Part shown: piece by piece, positions 45,279-54,317 of the stretch | How positions within the stretch are numbered: position 1 is the first letter of the stretch | Layout: each line of letters begins with the position of its first letter | From: Shewanella hanedai | GTDB lineage: Bacteria > Pseudomonadota > Gammaproteobacteria > Enterobacterales > Shewanellaceae | Assembly: GCF_007197645.1 (NCBI RefSeq) | Contig: NZ_VKGK01000019.1 | Location: 51,893-115,892 of the forward strand | Direction: 5' to 3' | DNA length: 64,000 bases | Notes under the pieces: model-generated | Told to the model about the DNA's origin: nothing | Database searches by the model: none | What the model saw: only the letters and a program-made list of their open reading frames with translations | Translations under genes and position numbers: made by a program

Positions 45279-47291
45279 ATGAAGCTAAACCCCGGACAAA
45301 ATGACGCCGTTCACTATGTTTCTGGCCCTTGCCTAGTATTGGCGGGTGCGGGTAGTGGAAAAACGCGCGTGATCATTAACAAAATCGCCTATCTGGTGCA
45401 GAAGTGCGGCTATAAGGCCAGAACGATTGCGGCGGTGACTTTTACCAATAAAGCGGCCCGTGAGATGAAAGAGCGTGTTGCTCAGTCTATGGGACGAAAA
45501 GAAGCACGTGGTTTATGGATCTCAACTTTCCACACCTTGGGGTTAGAGATCATTAAGCGTGAGCATAAGGTCATTGGTTTAAAGCCGGGCTTTTCCTTGT
45601 TTGATGATCAGGATTCTTTGGCGCTGTTAAAAGAGCTGACCGAAGATGAGTTTGACGGTGATAAGGATCTGTTAAAGAACCTCATGACGGCGATTTCGAA
45701 CTGGAAAGGGGATCTCATCGTCCCAGATCAAGCCGTTAAGATAGCTGTTGATGAGCAAGCAAAATTGTTTGCCCATCTGTATCAGCGTTATGCCAAACAC
45801 ATGAAGGCGTATAACGCGCTGGATTTTGACGATCTCATCTTAATTCCGACTCTCTTGCTTAGGCACAATAAAGAGGTTCGGGATAAATGGCAGCAGCGTA
45901 TTCAATATATGCTGGTGGATGAATATCAAGATACCAATACCAGTCAGTATGAGCTCGTTAAGCTGCTTGTGGGTCAGCGCGCGCGTTTTACCGTGGTAGG
46001 AGATGACGATCAATCTATCTACTCATGGCGTGGTGCAAAACCGCAAAATCTGGTGCTGCTTGGTAAGGATTTCCCAACCCTTAAATTGATTAAGCTTGAG
46101 CAAAATTATCGCTCGAGCCAACGTATTCTGCGAGCGGCCAATATACTGATCGCCAATAACCCTCACGTTTATGATAAAGCACTATTTAGCGAACTTGCTT
46201 ATGGCGAGCCGTTAAGAGTCTTGATTGCGGCCAATGAGGAGCAGGAAGCAGAGCGAGTGATCGCCGAGATGATCCGCCATAAATTTATGGGGAAAACCAA
46301 ATTTGGTGATTACGCCATATTGTATCGTGGTAACCATCAGTCTCGTCTGCTTGAACGTTCATTAATGACCAACAGAATCCCTTATAAGTTAAGTGGTGGT
46401 ACGTCGTTTTTCGGTCGAGCAGAGATTAAAGACATCATGGCTTATTTAAGGTTGGTGGTGAATCCTGATGACGATAATGCATTTTTGCGTGTAGTGAACT
46501 TGCCTAAACGAGGCATTGGTCCATCCACGCTCGAACGGTTAGGTAATTACGCCAATGGGCGTCATATCTCTATGTTTGAAGCCATTTTCGAGGCGGAGTT
46601 GAATCATCATTTAACGCCTGCTGCGATGGGGGCTCTGTATAAGTTCGGTCAATTCGTTATTGATACTGGTGAAAAAGCGACTCGCGGCGATCCGGTTGAT
46701 GCGGTTAAGCACCTTATTCGTAATATCAATTACGAAGATTATCTTTATGAGACCAGTACCAGCGCCAAAGCCGCAGAGATGAGAATGAAAAACATCTCAG
46801 AGCTTTATCGTTGGGTGACTGAGATGCTTCAGGGCGATGATTTGGATGAAGGGATGACCCTGCCTGAAGTGGTGACGCGCTTAACGCTCAGAGACATGAT
46901 GGAGCGTAACAGCGAAGATGAAGGCGGGGATCAGGTTCAGCTGATGACCTTACATGCATCTAAAGGACTTGAGTTCCCTTATGTGTTTATGGTGGGGACT
47001 GAAGAGCGAATATTGCCCCATCAAAGCAGTATCGACGAAGGTAACGTCGAAGAGGAACGCCGCTTGGCTTATGTGGGGATCACCCGTGCCCAGAAGGAGC
47101 TTTGGTTTGTGTTGTGTCGTGAGCGCCGCCAGTTTGGTGAAACCATGCGTTGCGAGCCAAGTCGATTTTTGCTTGAGTTACCTCAAGATGATTTGATTTG
47201 GGAGAACCGTAAGCAAGTTCAAAGTGAAGATCAGCGCCAACAGACGGGTAAGTCGAACATCGCTAATCTCAGAGATATGTTTAAGAAGTAA
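45279..47291 (+). CDS. rep: ATP-dependent DNA helicase Rep
   Basis: A 670-residue superfamily 1A helicase that moves 3'-to-5' and clears proteins ahead of the replication fork. Length and sequence follow E. coli Rep (673). The Walker A motif is LAGAGSGKT, followed by motif Ia [24 protein letters not shown] is Walker [16 protein letters not shown] motif [11 protein letters not shown] motif [21 protein letters not shown] motif V and [15 protein letters not shown] motif VI. The ribosome site is weak. It stands alone and is divergent from tetR. UvrD is excluded by the closer Rep-like N-terminus [17 protein letters not shown]. Confidence 0.96.
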   Translation: MKLNPGQNDAVHYVSGPCLVLAGAGSGKTRVIINKIAYLVQKCGYKARTIAAVTFTNKAAREMKERVAQSMGRKEARGLWISTFHTLGLEIIKREHKVIGLKPGFSLFDDQDSLALLKELTEDEFDGDKDLLKNLMTAISNWKGDLIVPDQAVKIAVDEQAKLFAHLYQRYAKHMKAYNALDFDDLILIPTLLLRHNKEVRDKWQQRIQYMLVDEYQDTNTSQYELVKLLVGQRARFTVVGDDDQSIYSWRGAKPQNLVLLGKDFPTLKLIKLEQNYRSSQRILRAANILIANNPHVYDKALFSELAYGEPLRVLIAANEEQEAERVIAEMIRHKFMGKTKFGDYAILYRGNHQSRLLERSLMTNRIPYKLSGGTSFFGRAEIKDIMAYLRLVVNPDDDNAFLRVVNLPKRGIGPSTLERLGNYANGRHISMFEAIFEAELNHHLTPAAMGALYKFGQFVIDTGEKATRGDPVDAVKHLIRNINYEDYLYETSTSAKAAEMRMKNISELYRWVTEMLQGDDLDEGMTLPEVVTRLTLRDMMERNSEDEGGDQVQLMTLHASKGLEFPYVFMVGTEERILPHQSSIDEGNVEEERRLAYVGITRAQKELWFVLCRERRQFGETMRCEPSRFLLELPQDDLIWENRKQVQSEDQRQQTGKSNIANLRDMFKK

Positions 47292-47298
47292 CGCTGAT

Positions 47299-47332
47299 AC
47301 TCTTCCATCACCATAATGGAAGAGTGTTTATT
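47299..47332 (+). terminator. terminator after rep
   Basis: ACTCTTCCAT (47299-47308) pairs with ATGGAAGAGT (47316-47325), followed by GTTTATTT. It lies between convergent genes. Confidence 0.7.
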
Positions 47333-47351
47333 TAACCTGAACTCGGATTAT

Positions 47352-49976
47352 TTAGGCACAAACGAGCTCTGACAATTCTCCAAGGCTAATGACGTCGCCT
47401 AAGCCTTGGCCTTGCCCCTGCTCAAATCCTATTTTTTGCATCGCAGCTTTCTGATTTGAAGTACTAATGCCGTCAACGAAGACGCTTAACTCAAGTGCCT
47501 GTGCAGCTAAGAAATGCGCGTTGAGTAACTTAGTGTGTTGCTCGCTATCAAGGTGACAGGCATAACTTGGGTCTAGCTTCAAACCTTGAAGAGGCAAGAA
47601 GGTGAGGCTGCTCAGCGCGCTATGAACACTTCCATATCCACTCAGGGCTAAATTAACATCCAGTTTAGTGAGTTGTTCAAAAGCATAGATGTGATTGTCG
47701 GTATCGAAGATAAAGCCTTGCTCATCGAAAAATAGCCATATTTGCTGACGATTAAAATGGCTCTGTTTAAGCTTATTCTTGAGCTGCCTTAATCCGTGCT
47801 TATGCTTTAAATGTTGCCCTGATATGTTGAGGTGCAAAGGCAAGTGTTCGAGTGTTTTTTCTCGTAACCCTGAATACTCATTATTTAGGCTTTCTAATAG
47901 AAAGATATCGAGTTCTTTGGTTAAGTTGCAGTGCTCGGCAATATTGAATAGTTTTGCTTGTTTAATTTTACCTAGGCTAGGGTGGTTCCAATAGAGCCGC
48001 GGTTCCAGTGCCAATGTTTCCCCAGTCGATAGGTTTTGAATTGGCAGGTAACTGATTAACAGCGAGTTATTTGAGATGGCGTTTCGAAGTTCTTGCTCTA
48101 ACTCAATATCTTTATCGAGTTGCTTATGGGACTTATCATCGAAAATAACGTAACAACCTTTACCGTTTGCTTTTGCTTGATACATGGCGGCATCGGCATC
48201 TCGTAACAGGGATTCGCTGGTGTCTGACTTATGATGGTTAAACGCGATCCCGATACTCCCCCCGGATTTAAAATGCTGACTTGCGAGCTTATAGGGTTCT
48301 GACAGACCGAGGAGTACGCGTTCTGCAACTTCTTCTGCATCTTGCGTGCTATTGATTTTATCGAGAAGAATGACAAATTCATCGCCACCAATGCGGCCTA
48401 ATGTATCATTTTCTCGGATACATAATTTGAGTCGCTTTGAGGTTTCGATTAAGAAGCGGTCGCCCTCAAGATGACCTAAAGTGTCATTGATGAGTTTAAA
48501 CCTATCTAAATCGATAAACAGCAGGGCGAATCGGTCGAGTCTATGTCTGCGAGTGTGCTTAACGGCTTGAGAGAGTTTCTCCATAAACATCGCGCGATTA
48601 GAAAGACCTGTTAGTGTGTCGTGATTGGCATCATGAACCAGCTGTTGCTCCATCCTTCTTCTTTGGGCTATCTCTTTCTCTAAATCTTGATTGAGCAATG
48701 CCAGTGCTTGAGTTCGTTCAAGCACCTTATCTTCAAGTTGCTCATAACTTGAAATTAACGATTCTGCCGATAACTTACGTTCAATCGCATTGGCGATATG
48801 TTGAGAGACGAACGTGAGAAGATCGAGATCATTTTCCTGATATCTTCGTGTTTTACTGGTGCTATAGATAGTTAATGCACCACGGACTTGCTCATGGATG
48901 AACAGAGGTATGCCAATCCATTGATAGATATCTTTAGTGTTATTCAGCTCGGGAGTTTTCGAGTAGATCTCTCCTGAATCCACTAAGGATTGGATGTCAC
49001 TATTTTGTAACAGTAATGGTCTACGATTCTTAATAACGTATTCAGTTAGCCCATCACAAATTTGTCTGCTGTTTGGTGTGGGGGTTTCGGCTTGGCTGAC
49101 ATAAAAGGGAAAACTGATCATAGAGCGCTGTTCATTTAGCAGGGCAATATAACAGTTGCTGACAGGGATTAAATGACTAATTACTCGGTGAAGTTCAGAG
49201 TAGAAGGTCTGCGTATCAATATTCGAGGTCGACAAGTCGGCGATTTCAAATAATGATTTCTGTAGTTGTTCAGCGCGACGCCTTTCATTAACCTCTTGTT
49301 TCAGTTTGTCATAGGCAACGCTAAGCTCTTTTGTTCTTTGTTTTATCGCTTGCTCGAGTTGTTCCTGATGCTGAAGTCTTTCCATAATATTGGAGATTTG
49401 ATGGCTAACAAAGCTGAGTAACTCGATGTCCATGTCAGTGAAACTAATGTTTGTAGAGTAACTCTGAATAACAAGTACACCGACTACACTATGATTTATC
49501 TTAATTGGCGTACCAAGCCATTGGTGGCAAGGTGCACCAAGACTCTCTATCTGTTTATCTAAGATCAGTTGATCAAACTTTTCCTGATCGCACAGGAGGC
49601 TTTTACCCGTTTTGAGCACATAACCGGTAAGGCCGCTAAACAGTTTCTCTGAAATGAACTCTTTGGAAAATATTTCAATGGGGTGGTCGTCTTTCTCGTC
49701 GAGAAAAAAAGGCACCTCAAGCACATTGTGCTGTGGGTCCAGTAATGCGACAAAGAAATTATCAGCGGGAAGTAGAATGCTGAGAGATCGGTGCACCTGC
49801 GAATAAAATTCGCTTGGTGAGTTCACCTCTGCCGCTAAGTTGGATAACTCCAGCAGCATGTTTTGTGTGACTTCTGCACGCTTATACTTAAGAGCTAAGC
49901 TCTTTAAGCGTGCAATCCTTTTTTGCATAAGCTCAGATTCACGATGTGAGTCTCGAGTTGGTTCATCCCTAAACAT
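47352..49976 (-). CDS. GAF-GAF-GGDEF protein with degenerate EAL domain
   Basis: An 874-residue soluble signalling protein. Residues about 35-200 and 235-400 are two similar GAF sensor domains, each preceded by coiled-coil helices. A GGDEF domain spans about 445-615 with intact GRIGGDEF (G530-F534) and an RXXD inhibitory site (REND, 521-524), so it should synthesise c-di-GMP under feedback. The C-terminal EAL-like domain (about 620-870) has lost key residues. EAL is EPR (658-660), the DDFGxG metal motif is ALSGYG, and the ExxE block is FFDEQG. It is therefore probably not a phosphodiesterase. ATG at 49976 is chosen over TTG at 49988. It is monocistronic. Confidence 0.88.
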   Translation of the reverse strand: MFRDEPTRDSHRESELMQKRIARLKSLALKYKRAEVTQNMLLELSNLAAEVNSPSEFYSQVHRSLSILLPADNFFVALLDPQHNVLEVPFFLDEKDDHPIEIFSKEFISEKLFSGLTGYVLKTGKSLLCDQEKFDQLILDKQIESLGAPCHQWLGTPIKINHSVVGVLVIQSYSTNISFTDMDIELLSFVSHQISNIMERLQHQEQLEQAIKQRTKELSVAYDKLKQEVNERRRAEQLQKSLFEIADLSTSNIDTQTFYSELHRVISHLIPVSNCYIALLNEQRSMISFPFYVSQAETPTPNSRQICDGLTEYVIKNRRPLLLQNSDIQSLVDSGEIYSKTPELNNTKDIYQWIGIPLFIHEQVRGALTIYSTSKTRRYQENDLDLLTFVSQHIANAIERKLSAESLISSYEQLEDKVLERTQALALLNQDLEKEIAQRRRMEQQLVHDANHDTLTGLSNRAMFMEKLSQAVKHTRRHRLDRFALLFIDLDRFKLINDTLGHLEGDRFLIETSKRLKLCIRENDTLGRIGGDEFVILLDKINSTQDAEEVAERVLLGLSEPYKLASQHFKSGGSIGIAFNHHKSDTSESLLRDADAAMYQAKANGKGCYVIFDDKSHKQLDKDIELEQELRNAISNNSLLISYLPIQNLSTGETLALEPRLYWNHPSLGKIKQAKLFNIAEHCNLTKELDIFLLESLNNEYSGLREKTLEHLPLHLNISGQHLKHKHGLRQLKNKLKQSHFNRQQIWLFFDEQGFIFDTDNHIYAFEQLTKLDVNLALSGYGSVHSALSSLTFLPLQGLKLDPSYACHLDSEQHTKLLNAHFLAAQALELSVFVDGISTSNQKAAMQKIGFEQGQGQGLGDVISLGELSELVCA

Positions 49977-50199
49977 AGTATCCGCCAATCGCTATTTTAT
50001 TATTTTATGGAGCTAGGATTTGGACTACTTTTACATAAGTTGTATAAATAGCATGAAAAAGCATCACAGCCAAGGTATTTACTCGATAAGTATTGCGGGA
50101 AATTCAGGCAAATGAGCAAAAATAAGCATAATGAGTTAAAAGTTGAGCAAACGAACACGTTAATCGAATATATCTGTAGACGGCAGGGTAAATAATCCA

Positions 50200-50205
50200 T
50201 ATTAT
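50200..50205 (+). promoter_or_regulatory. candidate -10 element of the tRNA cluster
   Basis: TATTAT lies 20 bp upstream of tRNA-Arg. TAGACG at 50177-50182, with 17-bp spacing, is a weak match to the -35 consensus. Confidence 0.35.
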
Positions 50206-50225
50206 ATGCCTCGCTAACAAGGCAG

Positions 50226-50302
50226 GCACCCATAGCTCAGCTGGATAGAGCGCACCCCTCCGGAGGGTGAGGCCGAGGGTTCGAATCCTTCTGGGTGCAC
50301 CA
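50226..50302 (+). tRNA. tRNA-Arg(CCG)
   Basis: A 77-nt cloverleaf with encoded CCA. The acceptor GCACCCA/TGGGTGC, D stem GCTC/GAGC, anticodon stem CACCC/GGGTG with loop CTCCGGA (anticodon CCG), and T arm GAGGG-TTCGAAT-CCTTC all pair. Confidence 0.95.
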
Positions 50303-50360
50303 AGCACTCCGATTGAATAGAACGCTAAGTTAGTAGTAAAATGTTATTGAAATAGTCAGT

Positions 50361-50437
50361 GGTGATTGTAGCTCAGTTGGTAGAGTCCCGGATTGTGATT
50401 CCGGTTGTCGTGGGTTCGAACCCCATCAGTCACCCCA
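50361..50437 (+). tRNA. tRNA-His(GTG)
   Basis: A 77-nt tRNA with the extra 5' G (G-1) opposite the discriminator C, diagnostic of tRNA-His. The anticodon loop TTGTGAT gives GTG. The anticodon stem is CCGGA/TCCGG and the T arm contains TTCGAAC. CCA is encoded. The acceptor and D stems each include one G-T wobble. Confidence 0.95.
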
Positions 50438-50486
50438 TTTCAATTTACAATGATGTACAGAAGGTGACTTCTATAAATATCAGTCT

Positions 50487-50552
50487 CGGTGATTAGCGCA
50501 GTTTGGGAGTGTATCCTGATTGTGATAAGAACGGACCAGAGGGTGACCTCTT
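50487..50552 (+). pseudogene. degenerate tRNA-Pro copy with scrambled anticodon arm
   Basis: It starts CGGTGATTAGCGCAG like the intact tRNA-Pro genes 79 bp downstream. It then diverges in the D loop, has GATTGTGATAAGAAC where the 5' anticodon arm should be, rejoins at GGACCAGAGGGT, and lacks a T arm and acceptor 3' strand. The flanks (about 50462-50500 and 50541-50580) are an imperfect direct repeat, so it arose by tandem duplication. Confidence 0.75.
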
Positions 50553-50565
50553 TAAGTATCAGTTT

Positions 50566-50642
<77 letters not shown>

Positions 50643-50690
50643 AATTATATATGTATTGAATTTATTCGATGTTGTAAGAAGAAAGATTAA

Positions 50691-50767
<77 letters not shown>

Positions 50768-50777
50768 AATTTACTAG

Positions 50778-50806
50778 AAGCCCTTAGAGAAATCTAAGGG
50801 CTTTTT
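50778..50806 (+). terminator. terminator after tRNA-Pro copy 2
   Basis: AAGCCCTTAGA (50778-50788) pairs with TCTAAGGGCTT (50793-50803), followed by TTT. The whole segment, from the CCA end through the T-run, is repeated at about 51020-51067. Confidence 0.85.
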
Positions 50807-50823
50807 AGTTTTCAACTGATAGA

Positions 50824-50865
50824 GTTAGAAGTTCGAATCCTGCTTTTTAAAAGTGCATCCGACCA
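50824..50865 (+). pseudogene. 3' tRNA-Pro fragment
   Basis: GTTAGAAGTTCGAATCC keeps the T-arm core. It is followed by an unrelated 16-base stretch and then CCGACCA, the acceptor 3' end with CCA. No 5' half is present. Confidence 0.6.
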
Positions 50866-50911
50866 AATTAAAAAATATTGAATTTATTCAGTGTTGTAAA
50901 ATATAAGTCTC

Positions 50912-51024
50912 GGTGATTAGCGCAGCCCGGTAGCGCATCAACTCTTATTAATAGAGAAGTGAAACAAGAGCGGACCAGAGGGTCAGAGGTTCGAATCCTA
51001 CTCTTTATAAAATCAGCCGACCAA
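50912..51024 (+). pseudogene. split tRNA-Pro copy
   Basis: The 5' 29 bases (acceptor and full D arm) are identical to the intact tRNA-Pro. About 31 unrelated bases then replace the 5' side of the anticodon arm. Sequence identity resumes at GGACCAGAGGGTCAGAGG through the T loop, is broken again by about 17 bases, and ends CCGACCA. It cannot fold as a cloverleaf. Confidence 0.8.
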
Positions 51025-51034
51025 ATTTACTAGA

Positions 51035-51063
51035 AGCCCTTAGAGAAATCTAAGGGCTTTTTA
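51035..51063 (+). terminator. duplicate of the tRNA-Pro terminator
   Basis: An exact copy of the hairpin at 50778-50806, including the flanking bases, placed after the split tRNA-Pro. Confidence 0.85.
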
Positions 51064-51080
51064 GTTTATGGCGGAATAGA

Positions 51081-51124
51081 GAGTTAGAGGTTCGAATCCT
51101 GCTTTTTATAAAATCAGCCGACCA
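51081..51124 (+). pseudogene. second 3' tRNA-Pro fragment
   Basis: GAGTTAGAGGTTCGAATCCT followed by a short A/T stretch and GCCGACCA. It is nearly the same as the fragment at 50824-50865 and the 3' part of the split copy. Confidence 0.6.
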
Positions 51125-51130
51125 AATACG

Positions 51131-51174
51131 AAAAGCCTTCTGACTCTTATAAAACAAGAACAGAAGGCTTTTTT
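51131..51174 (+). terminator. final terminator of the tRNA array
   Basis: AAAAGCCTTCTG (51131-51142) pairs with CAGAAGGCTTTT (51161-51172) around an 18-base loop, followed by more T residues. The loop shares ACTCTTAT and AAACAAGA words with the foreign insert in the split tRNA-Pro copy. Confidence 0.8.
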
Positions 51175-51272
51175 GATCCCGCATAAATAACTCAAGGTAG
51201 CAGGAAGTCCAGTAGAGGGGCTTTAGCTCTTTATCTGGGGAAATCACTTAGGGTATTAAGAAGTAAGGGTTA

Positions 51273-51587
51273 ATACCAATCAGTATAAAGATTTGATCGC
51301 TCAGCGAGAATTTAGCGGTACTGAGGCAAGGTCATTATTTGCTCCTGCATTAATGACATTCACCACATCCATGTGGTTTGCAACGAGTGAAGAGCATAGT
51401 TATTCTACGGTCAAGTTCGTTAACACAGCATCAGCACCGCTAAAACTCGCCTGTAAGGAGTGTTTTTGGCTGCCTACTTCTGCGTTGAATGAACTCACAA
51501 GGGAACAACCATTTTGTCATCCATTCGCCTTGAATTAGTTTGCCAACAAACACTCTGAGTAGATCAACTTCTTATACTGATTGGTAT
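51273..51587. mobile_element. 315-bp MITE with perfect 16-bp terminal inverted repeats
   Basis: ATACCAATCAGTATAA at the left end is exactly inverted at the right end (51572-51587). Similarity continues inward to about 37 bp (TTGATC and CTCAG words on both sides). There is no transposase; an 81-codon open frame inside (51293-51538) has no ribosome site and is probably incidental. Flanking TA dinucleotides are compatible with a TA target duplication, but the exact boundary cannot be fixed. It sits between the tRNA array and the bpfD terminator. Confidence 0.8.
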
Positions 51588-51605
51588 AAGAGCTCTGTGC
51601 GTGCA

Positions 51606-51640
51606 TAAAAAAGGCCTAGGGGGTTAATCCTAGGCCTTAT
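51606..51640 (-). terminator. terminator of the bpf cluster
   Basis: On the minus strand AAGGCCTAGG pairs with CCTAGGCCTT around a short loop, followed by TTTTTT. It lies 21 bp after bpfD. Confidence 0.88.
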
Positions 51641-51660
51641 ATTGCAACATTGCTGTTAGC

Positions 51661-53583
51661 TTAGCTTTCAATATCAGTCGGCGGGAAGATGTAACCCATA
51701 AAGGCATTCGTTTTAAGTGGAATAAAACGGTCTAATTGAGGCATCTCTTCAATACCAGTAACGATCACTTTAATATCCAATCCTCTGGCGACATTAATAA
51801 TGGCACGACAGAGTTCGCCACTGTGCTCACTTTCATCATAATAGGCGAAAGATTGATCTAGCTTCACATAGCTAGGTCTGAGTGATTGTAGGTAGGACAT
51901 AGAGCCAAACTGGCGGCCGAAGTGATCAATACCAAAATGTGCACCGTTATCACGAATGATAGTACAGATTGAATGACAAGCATCAGGGTCGCTGTAGACA
52001 GCGGCTTCAGGAATATCAAAACAGATACGCTCTGGCAGTGATGTTGCTCGTAAGAAGGTGTTGAGCCATTCATGGAACTTAGGATCACTTAAACTTTGAA
52101 AAGTTAGGTTGATCGCAATGGGTTCATGATTCTTGTGGAGTAGCCCCTTCTCTTGCATGTCTTCAATTAAGCATCTATCCAGCAAAGTGCCTAAGGATAA
52201 TAACTCCACATAGGGCATAAATTGACCTGCGTGAATGATCTTGTCTCCCATATTAAGCTGACAGTAAAGCTCTCGTTGTAAGATGTTATCACTGTCATTG
52301 AGGTGGACTGGTTGCCACTTAAAATTGAATTGACGCTTTTGAATAGCGGCACTTAAGTGTTCACGCCACTGTTCTCGAGTGAATAACTGTTTTTCATTGG
52401 TTTCAAACCAGTGGAAAACTTTATCATCTTTTATGGCTTTTTGAAGGGCATTATCTGTTTGGGCTAAAATATCTGAAACAGACATTTGTCCTATACGTTC
52501 GGCAACACCAATGGAAAAGTTCTCATTAGGCTTGCAGCCCGCTTTCGACATCTCTTGATTTATGGTTCGGATCAAGGTCTGTAAATATCGGCTCGTCTGG
52601 TCGTGCTCTGAACTGGTGATCAGAAAGGCAAATTCATAGGCTGCGATTCTGGCGATGACAGAGCTGGCAACATCATCTAGCTGCTCTTTCATTTTTTCTG
52701 CAAGTAATTTGATGGTTTCATCTCTTACTTGGTAGCCATACTTACTGTGCACTTCCTCTAGCCAGTCGAACTTTGCCATGACTAAGGCACCACCGGCTGG
52801 CTCATTTAGCCAACTGCTCAGACGGCCCATCATATATTGTCGGTTTGGCAGACCTGATACTTGATCGACTAAGTTCTTCTTACGCAGCTCACCAACTTCT
52901 TCATCGAGGGAGTTAAACAGTTGCTTTAACTGGTCAGACATACCGTTAAAAGCTAAAACAACAGACTTAAGTTCAGCTGTTTTAGGGATCTGCATGTCAG
53001 GTCCGAATTTACGTTGAGCTATCTCTTTCGCATGAACTGAGATTTCGTTGAGCGGTTTTAGTATCCAGGTAAGGCCTACCCGAGCAAATAGAATGGCGAT
53101 GAGAAATAGGATTGAAAAGACAATAATGGCATTCGTTAAGGTTCGCCAGAGTTCATGGTAACCGAATCCTGGGTGAGCTGTGATTTCTAAATTTGCTAAT
53201 TGGATCCAACCAGATGTTATCGTGCTCTCTTTTTTTATTGTTTTGAAAAAATCGAGTGCTATAAACCATTCAGGAACGCCGTCGACATGCACGGGGTTAT
53301 CCCAAGTTTGTTGCTTACCATCTACTAACCAAGTTAATTTAACTTGTTGATAATAGCCACCTTCGAAGATGACATTGATCAGGGTCTCTGCACCAACAAT
53401 GTCACCAGCTTCAAGATCTGGTACTAACATTATGCCCAGGGAGTTACTGGTGTTATTGAGGTCAGATTCCATCTGTTTGGTTAAAAAGCTTTGAGTCTCA
53501 GTGAATTGTACATAGCCTAGACTCGCCACAACCAGTAAGAATAGGCCGAACAGTAGTGAGTATATCTGTCGAAACAGTGTCAT
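51661..53583 (-). CDS. bpfD: LapD-type inside-out c-di-GMP receptor
   Basis: A 640-residue inner-membrane receptor that, when bound to c-di-GMP, sequesters the protease BpfG/LapG and so keeps the surface adhesin attached. TM1 (about 7-25), a LapD-MoxY-type periplasmic domain (about 30-148), TM2 (about 150-170) and HAMP are followed by degenerate GGDEF and EAL domains. The GGDEF site is RIAAYEF (312-318) and the EAL site is RELYC (437-441), so both should be inactive. GIDHFGRQFGSMSYLQSL is typical of LapD. The gene starts 8 bp after the bpfG stop and uses a GGAG inside the end of bpfG. Confidence 0.94.
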   Translation of the reverse strand: MTLFRQIYSLLFGLFLLVVASLGYVQFTETQSFLTKQMESDLNNTSNSLGIMLVPDLEAGDIVGAETLINVIFEGGYYQQVKLTWLVDGKQQTWDNPVHVDGVPEWFIALDFFKTIKKESTITSGWIQLANLEITAHPGFGYHELWRTLTNAIIVFSILFLIAILFARVGLTWILKPLNEISVHAKEIAQRKFGPDMQIPKTAELKSVVLAFNGMSDQLKQLFNSLDEEVGELRKKNLVDQVSGLPNRQYMMGRLSSWLNEPAGGALVMAKFDWLEEVHSKYGYQVRDETIKLLAEKMKEQLDDVASSVIARIAAYEFAFLITSSEHDQTSRYLQTLIRTINQEMSKAGCKPNENFSIGVAERIGQMSVSDILAQTDNALQKAIKDDKVFHWFETNEKQLFTREQWREHLSAAIQKRQFNFKWQPVHLNDSDNILQRELYCQLNMGDKIIHAGQFMPYVELLSLGTLLDRCLIEDMQEKGLLHKNHEPIAINLTFQSLSDPKFHEWLNTFLRATSLPERICFDIPEAAVYSDPDACHSICTIIRDNGAHFGIDHFGRQFGSMSYLQSLRPSYVKLDQSFAYYDESEHSGELCRAIINVARGLDIKVIVTGIEEMPQLDRFIPLKTNAFMGYIFPPTDIES

Positions 53584-53591
53584 CTTTCTAG

Positions 53592-54299
53592 CTACTCCAA
53601 TCTTAATTTGGGTTTTCTGAGTCTTTCGACACCCAATCTATGTTTGAGATCGTTCCATTTTGCAAGTTTCTTCGATGAACCTGCGAGAACCCCTCGTCCT
53701 TTTTCCTTGTTAAGCCAAAGCTGTCGACCATTAAAACTGTATACCGGCAGTAGATCTTTCCTCTGAGTAGCAGGTTTTATCTTACGATCTAAATTATCGA
53801 GAACTAAAGGGATAGACCCCGGAGTTTCGTAATAAGCTAGTACCATATGGTATTGGTTGACCGTTGTTGCTTTTACCATGGTAATTCGTAATTTATCTTC
53901 TGCTACACCGAGCTGGAGTAGTGTGAAGTACTTAGCAATTGAAAAGTCCTCACAATCACCACCGTTCACACCAATAAATTCCATTGGTGTGGCCCAGTAA
54001 TTACTCTCTCCCCAGAGCTTAATATCGTCGACGAATCGAAATAAATTAAAAAAGCTATTAACCTTAGTTATTTTCTCTCTTTCACTTAGGTTTCTTGTTT
54101 CATCGAGTACTCGAAACCAAGCTTTTACTCGTTTCCCCGCACGTTCACCGTATCTAGCTTCAAGAGTTGAGGTGATATGACTCTTATTGAGCTTTTGTGT
54201 GGGGGAAGCATAAAGGCAAGAAGTGGCTAACATCACAGCGATTAACAAGAATCGGCAGACTTTGATATAAGTTAAATTATGATTAAGTCTGCCTTTCAT
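53592..54299 (-). CDS. bpfG: LapG-type periplasmic cysteine protease (BTLCP)
   Basis: A 235-residue exported transglutaminase-like cysteine protease that cleaves the N-terminal retention region of the LapA/BpfA adhesin. The signal peptide (about 1-31) ends near YASP. The catalytic triad is visible: Cys116 in NGGDCEDFS, His151 in NQYHMVLAYY and Asp168 in LVLDNLD. Asp115 and Glu117 next to the cysteine correspond to the calcium-binding residues known in LapG. It sits between the OmpA-like gene and bpfD. Activity would be controlled by BpfD binding. Confidence 0.95.
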   Translation of the reverse strand: MKGRLNHNLTYIKVCRFLLIAVMLATSCLYASPTQKLNKSHITSTLEARYGERAGKRVKAWFRVLDETRNLSEREKITKVNSFFNLFRFVDDIKLWGESNYWATPMEFIGVNGGDCEDFSIAKYFTLLQLGVAEDKLRITMVKATTVNQYHMVLAYYETPGSIPLVLDNLDRKIKPATQRKDLLPVYSFNGRQLWLNKEKGRGVLAGSSKKLAKWNDLKHRLGVERLRKPKLRLE

Positions 54300-54317
54300 G
54301 ATGTTAGATTTAATTCC

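Noticed and set aside
50000..50307. Minus-strand open frames over the tRNA-Arg region
   Set aside because: They overlap the tRNA gene on the opposite strand and show no protein-like features.
51293..51538. 81-codon open frame inside the MITE
   Set aside because: It has no ribosome site and is short; the terminal inverted repeats explain the region better as a non-coding element.
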